Shown: one piece after another, positions 33,604 to 40,019 of the stretch
Layout of the letters: each line of letters opens with the position of its first letter
How positions within the stretch are numbered: the stretch's first letter is position 1
DNA from: Chromera velia
Taxonomy: Eukaryota; Sar; Chromeraceae
Direction: 5' to 3'
DNA length: 40,019 bases
Assembly (NCBI GenBank): GCA_018398765.1
Contig: JAHBMJ010005768.1
Coordinates: forward strand, 16,360-56,378
The notes under the pieces: model-generated
Told to the model about the DNA's origin: nothing
The model's input: the letters and a program-made list of their open reading frames with translations, nothing else
Database searches by the model: none
Position numbers and translations under genes: made by a program

Positions 33604-34404
33604 CTTGAGGAACACAACAGATGTGGACGGAGGGGCGCTCTGAGTGGCCGCAATTCCCTAGATGAGTGCTCCAAAAAGTACGTTGTTGATCGACTGGAAA
33701 GTGCAGCCAGTATGTGTGTATGGCTCCCGCTTGTCTCCGAATTGAACCGTTACGTAGACTATAGACTCAGGAGAGTGCAGATCGCAGTTGCAGTGTTGCA
33801 CTTTTGCGCGGCGAGCCCTATAAATTCTTGGGCCTAAAATGCATGATTTTCAATGCTCGGCCACGAACTCGAGTTTTTTTTGAATTGGGAAAACTCAAGT
33901 TTTTCAGGCCACTGAGCCGTATTGTATTGTAATGTCCGTGACCGGCGGATTGATTTAACCGAATTTCATCAAAAAATCCACAAGCTGAGAAACTCGAGTT
34001 TCAACATTCGGATCAGTTTCTGAATTTCGGGGTTGAAAAATTAAAAATGAAAATGCATGTGCTCGATCGAGGCAATTAAAGCGCTGCGCGCGTCGCGCCG
34101 CGCGTGCGTCAGATTCAGGGCCGCGCGGCGCGCTCGCACTCGATGCATGGCATGGGCCGGGCCGGGCCGCGCGCACGCAACGTGCATGTGATGCATGCAT
34201 GCATGGAAAAGTGCTGCTGTTACATTGCTGTATAAGTTTGTGTCTGCGTATGAGTGTCTCCGTGCCAGTCTTAGTTTCTCACAGCGTTGAAATGCATACA
34301 TACTTGGGTTGGTGAAATTGGTGTCGTTTGCTCGGACGCTTTGCACGGAGAAAGTTTTTTAAAAAGTCAATTCTGACAGGCTGCCAGAAACGTGTGCATG
34401 CGCA
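33604..34404. promoter_or_regulatory. Shared divergent promoter region, four-TM (-) / acetyltransferase (+)
   Basis: The start codons are 801 bp apart, facing outward. Bases 33880-34010 carry repeated ACTCGAG/CTCGAGTT-like motifs in both orientations. Bases 34080-34200 form a GC-rich cluster of CGCG and GCGC palindromes ending in a GCATGCATGCATG run, similar in kind to the cluster upstream of the other four-TM gene. Assignment as a promoter is by position. Confidence 0.5.
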
Positions 34405-36270
34405 ATGACCAGACAGGACTTGTATGCACGACCTCACTTCCTTCGTGAGTTGGAAAACGCAGAGGAGTTTCTGCATGTGACGCACCTTCCTGATAGATGC
34501 GATACCAGCTTGATACATTCCTATGTAAACATGCTACAAAAGCAATCGGCAGTCCCGTCTCAAGTTGAGAAATTCGGGGCACCTGAACCTCGATTTGCGG
34601 TGGCATTGGTTGCTTCAGGTCCTCCTCCTGAGTCCTGCGGTGACAGCAGGAAACTGTGTGCTGAAGGAGCGACATTGACTGCTTGCTGTCTGATAACCCG
34701 TCTGAATCAGCTTCTCCTGTGGTCCCCAGAGGAGGAAGGCAGTTCTCTTTGTGCTGAGGGAGTCAGGACACTGGCGAAAAATTTGAAAGGGGACCATTCC
34801 GGTTGTTTTGGTGTGAGGCAGACCGAAACCGAAAGACGACCCGTTCCCCTGGTTGCTTCTGTGCGTGGTCGAGTGGATCTGGTCTCTGCGTTTCTCGAAG
34901 TCTGCTTGTCATTTCCAGGCCACTGTAAAGTCGTTCAAGCCGAAGAGAGGGCAGAGAGGCTGATGGAGTGCGTGAGATATACAATGGTCGAATCCCCTTT
35001 TCCGGAGGGCAAAAAGCCACCCAGGGGATTTCTGCGTGTAGTTTCCAAAGAGAACGAAGCAGAGGCGATTTTGCTTGCTTGTTGGTACGTGAACTTCGAA
35101 GAGGAGGTCAGCCTCGCAAGGTCTGTCTCGGTGTCGGTTGAAGAAGCCTTGCAGAGATTCGTTCGGAAAACCACTGCAGTGTCTCGTCTGTTTGTCTGGG
35201 AGGTGGATGGGGTCCCTGTTAGCATGGCGGCCTTTACCCGATCGACGCAGAATGGAATATGTATAAGTAAGTCAGGACCACACTGTGCTCGAAATTTTGC
35301 GAATGTGCGTGAGCACAGAGACTAGCTCGCTTACTAATGGAAAGTCATGATTTCAGTTGATCAGTTTCCTCGCTGCATGGTTGTCGGGCTGCATGTTTTG
35401 ACTTGCTGATCAAGTGACTGACCCACTGACCTTCAAGGCGAAAATCGTCTTGTGCACATATTTTGAAAGCTGGCTTGGTGAAGAGCTGGACGGAGACGCA
35501 GACATTGTGACAGTAGAGCATGAAGGGCAGACTGCCTTCGAAGAACCTCCGTGTCTCTCTTCTGTCACCCTTGTCTCTCCTCTCAGAAAGATCATACCGC
35601 CTCTGTCTCGTTCTTTTTATCTTCCAAGCATTTGTTTCCTCTCCTCTCCCTCCGTCTACGCACACCCACTCACTTTATCCTGATATGATCATGAAGTTTG
35701 CACAGGTACTGCATCATCTGTCCCCATGCATCGGATTCATTCCTTCTTTTGGTTAATTATGTCACGCTGCTGCCTGCAGCCCCCGTCTACACGCCGCCCG
35801 AGCGTCGCGGTTGCGGGTTTGCTTCCGCCCTTGTTGCTGGGATGACTTCCCTGGCTCTCAATGGGAAGAGGGAGAGCGCTGCCGGTCGGGGTCGCCGTTG
35901 TTGCGTTGAATCCTCCGAAGAACTGATAAAAGAAAAAGAGGAACTGCAGAAACCGCCAGGCAAAGATTCCGGCTTTGGTCTCTCACTGACTGCCGATTTG
36001 AAAGAGAAGGGACAATGTCAAGCAGATGGTCCTTCTCGCAGTCTCAGTGAGTCGAAGGCCTATGAGTGGGTATATCTGTTCACTGACCCCGCAAACCCCA
36101 CCAGCAACAAGGTCTATGAGGCCTGTGGGTTCCGTCCTGTCTCCCACTGGAAGACGGTCAAGCTGCAAGTCCGAGAACAGCCACGGGCAGTGCAAGGACC
36201 GGAGCCCTCAGGGGATGCGCTGACTGTGTCAGCTGCCAGAGAGCCGCAGAGTGAACAGGCAGGCCAATGA
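34405..36270 (+). CDS. GNAT-family N-acetyltransferase (2 exons)
   Basis: Transfers an acetyl group from acetyl-CoA to an unknown amine. Exons 34405-35266 and 35780-36270 join across a 513-bp intron (GTAAGT...GCAG, phase 1) to give 450 residues. The acetyl-CoA-binding motif A straddles and follows the join: VYTPPERRGCGFASALVAG at residues about 290-308, with the R-x-x-G-x-G core (Arg296/297, Gly298, Gly300). The last strand, FTDPANPTSNKVYEACGFRP at about 388-407, is typical of GNAT proteins that keep an Asn for the pantetheine and a Tyr near the CoA sulfur. Between them lies a 70-residue charged insert without motif. The N-terminal 280 residues probably form a second, non-catalytic GNAT-like half with no CoA motif. 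There is no signal peptide. The substrate cannot be told. Confidence 0.88.
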
Positions 36271-38676
<2,406 letters not shown>

Positions 38677-40019
38677 ATGGCAAACTTCGGTCCGGGGTCC
38701 GATGACATCGGTTGGGGCGCGTGGTTAGTCATAGCCTTATATCTTTTGTCCACCCTTGCTTTTGGGTTCGTTGCTTTCATCAGAGGGCGGAGGAACAGCA
38801 CAGAGACGGCACGGGCAGCAAAGAGCAGAGGCGGAGACGGAGACGGAGATCCCGGAGTCCTTCAGCAACATTTCCTTGCGGGAAGAGGCTTAGGTCAGTG
38901 CTGTATCCTTTATTTTTGCATCTGATGGTAGTTGGCCCCCTTTATCTCGCTTGGGGCTGTAAGGAGGACCGGGATCCAAGACCGGCTTGTATGCCGATTG
39001 ATGATGAAAAAGGTGTGTATGTATGGAGTCCATGCTGCAGGAAGGGTGCTTCTCACAATGTCGCAGCTGGCAAGTGCCTTTTCTGGGTTCACGTTGGTTG
39101 GGATCCCCGCAGAGGCGTACAGGCGGGGTTTCTTTGCATTGCGCTGGATGCCTGTGATTGTGTTCGTTGTCTTTGTGGCTGTCATTGTCTCCCCTCGCAT
39201 CGTGCTTCTTACAAGGAAGCGGGGGTATTTGTCACCGAGTGACTTTTTTGCCGACAGATACAGGAGTTTTGTCCTACACAAACTAGTCTCGTTGACGTTC
39301 TTAGTCTCCCTTTCCATCTTTACGGTAGCCCAATTCTCCGCGATGGGCACCACTGTGGAAGGGTTGAGTAACGGGAGGATTTCGTCTCTCGTAGGTGCGG
39401 CGGCGCTCAGTGTCCTCTTGCTTCTGTATGAAGCAATGGGGGGCCTCACCGCCGTTGCCCTTACAGACACTCTGCAGGGGTTCCTGCTGCTCCTGGGGTT
39501 TGGCCTGATGCTAGTCTTCATCCAGCAAAGGGGGGGGGTAACACCGGTGGTAGAGGCCCAGAAGGCGGTGCTTGCGAGAGTGCCGGGGCCGGAAGAGAAC
39601 GCGATGTTTGCCCTCTTTGCCACAGCAGGGCTCGGGAGCGTTCTCCGTCCAGAACACATGAGCAGAACGATGGCTTCAAAAAACCAAAGGGCGACTCGAA
39701 CAGCTTTAATCGTCCTTGGTATCGCCCCGTTTGTCTGCAGCTTGCCCGCAGTCTTGTTGGGGGTTACGGCAAGGGATTTGTTGGGAGGGAACCTGGGGGA
39801 AGATGAGTCATCGGCCGTTTTCTCCCTCTTCGTAAAGAGAGTAATGCTAGGGGGTCCAGGGTGGTATCTAGGGGGTGCGTTGCTTCTTGCAGCGTCCATT
39901 GCGGCGATCATGTCGACCGCCGACTCCGGCCTGATAGTTCTTTCTTTGCTGATATCTGCCGATTTCGTGCGGCCTTTGCTGAGACCCTCCGAACGGACTT
40001 TGAAAATCATTTCAACCGC
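38677..40019 (+). CDS. Sodium/solute symporter (SSF family), 3' end beyond the window
   Basis: A membrane carrier that couples uptake of a small solute to sodium. Exon 1 is 38677-38893 and exon 2 is 39041 to beyond 40019, with a 147-bp intron (GTCAGT...GCAG, phase 1). About 398 residues are visible. Exon 1 has TM1 (WLVIALYLLSTLAFGFVAF) and FLAGRGLG. Exon 2 opens with SAFSGFTLVGIPAEAYRRG, then several TM helices, the family hallmark GGLTAVALTDTLQG, PEHMSRTMASKN, and finally STADSGLIVLSLLISADF, matching the conserved SxxDSxL region. The ATG at 38677 is the first good start; upstream in-frame codons lack one. The substrate (proline, choline, pantothenate or sugar type) cannot be read from the visible part. 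The protein should lie in the plasma membrane or an organelle membrane. Confidence 0.95.

Noticed and set aside
38910-40010. 366-codon open frame on the minus strand
   Set aside because: It is antisense to the symporter exon, whose plus-strand translation has family motifs and TM helices; the minus frame has none.

Overview
The window is nuclear DNA of a eukaryote with many introns. It carries eight protein-coding gene models I can support, one decayed non-LTR retrotransposon, large simple-sequence tracts and several AT-rich repeat islands. The thioredoxin gene starts with a signal peptide followed by a Ser/Ala/Arg-rich linker, the layout expected for import into a complex (secondary) plastid. 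Together with spliceosomal introns, a Glo3-type ArfGAP and a LINE, this points to an alga with a secondary plastid. A chromerid such as Chromera velia would fit, but that is inference and no taxonomic marker is present. There is no CRISPR array, operon, rRNA or convincing tRNA.

Layout: 1-3 kb, plastid-type thioredoxin (-) whose second intron is a 1.3-kb purine/pyrimidine tract. 3.3-4.4 kb, SAM methyltransferase (+), divergent from the thioredoxin. 4.4-6.2 kb, CA, CCTG and GTCT microsatellites, then AT-rich DNA. 6.2-9.0 kb, a 5'-truncated LINE with a broken reverse transcriptase. 10.9-14.1 kb, pyruvate kinase (-, 5 exons), divergent from a Glo3-type ArfGAP (+, 11 exons, 14.7-19.2 kb). 19.2-24.0 kb, a repeat-rich insertion-like region with a hairpin element, a GGAT array and a doubtful coding relic. 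24.0-25.0 kb, an unrecognised acidic-tailed protein (-) whose 5' end is missing. 25-28.5 kb, AT-rich DNA and repeats. 28.5-29.4 kb, a four-TM membrane protein (-) with a reading-frame break. 31.6-33.6 kb, a second four-TM protein (-), divergent from a GNAT acetyltransferase (+, 34.4-36.3 kb). From 38.7 kb to the edge, a sodium/solute symporter (+) cut by the window end.

The genes look like unrelated housekeeping and membrane functions (plastid redox, glycolysis, COPI traffic, acetylation, solute uptake), not one pathway. Recurring features are head-to-head gene pairs with 0.3-0.8 kb between start codons, and a strikingly uniform splice grammar: all 22 introns I modelled begin GTNRG, and 20 of 22 end GCAG. 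I found no convincing new multi-gene system. The most unusual items are the splice rule, the intronic purine tract, the alternative-pairing hairpin at 20.7 kb, and the duplicated tail motif of the second four-TM protein. Three assembly gaps (1, 120 and 244 N) lie in introns beside G/C homopolymers or CT/TG repeats.
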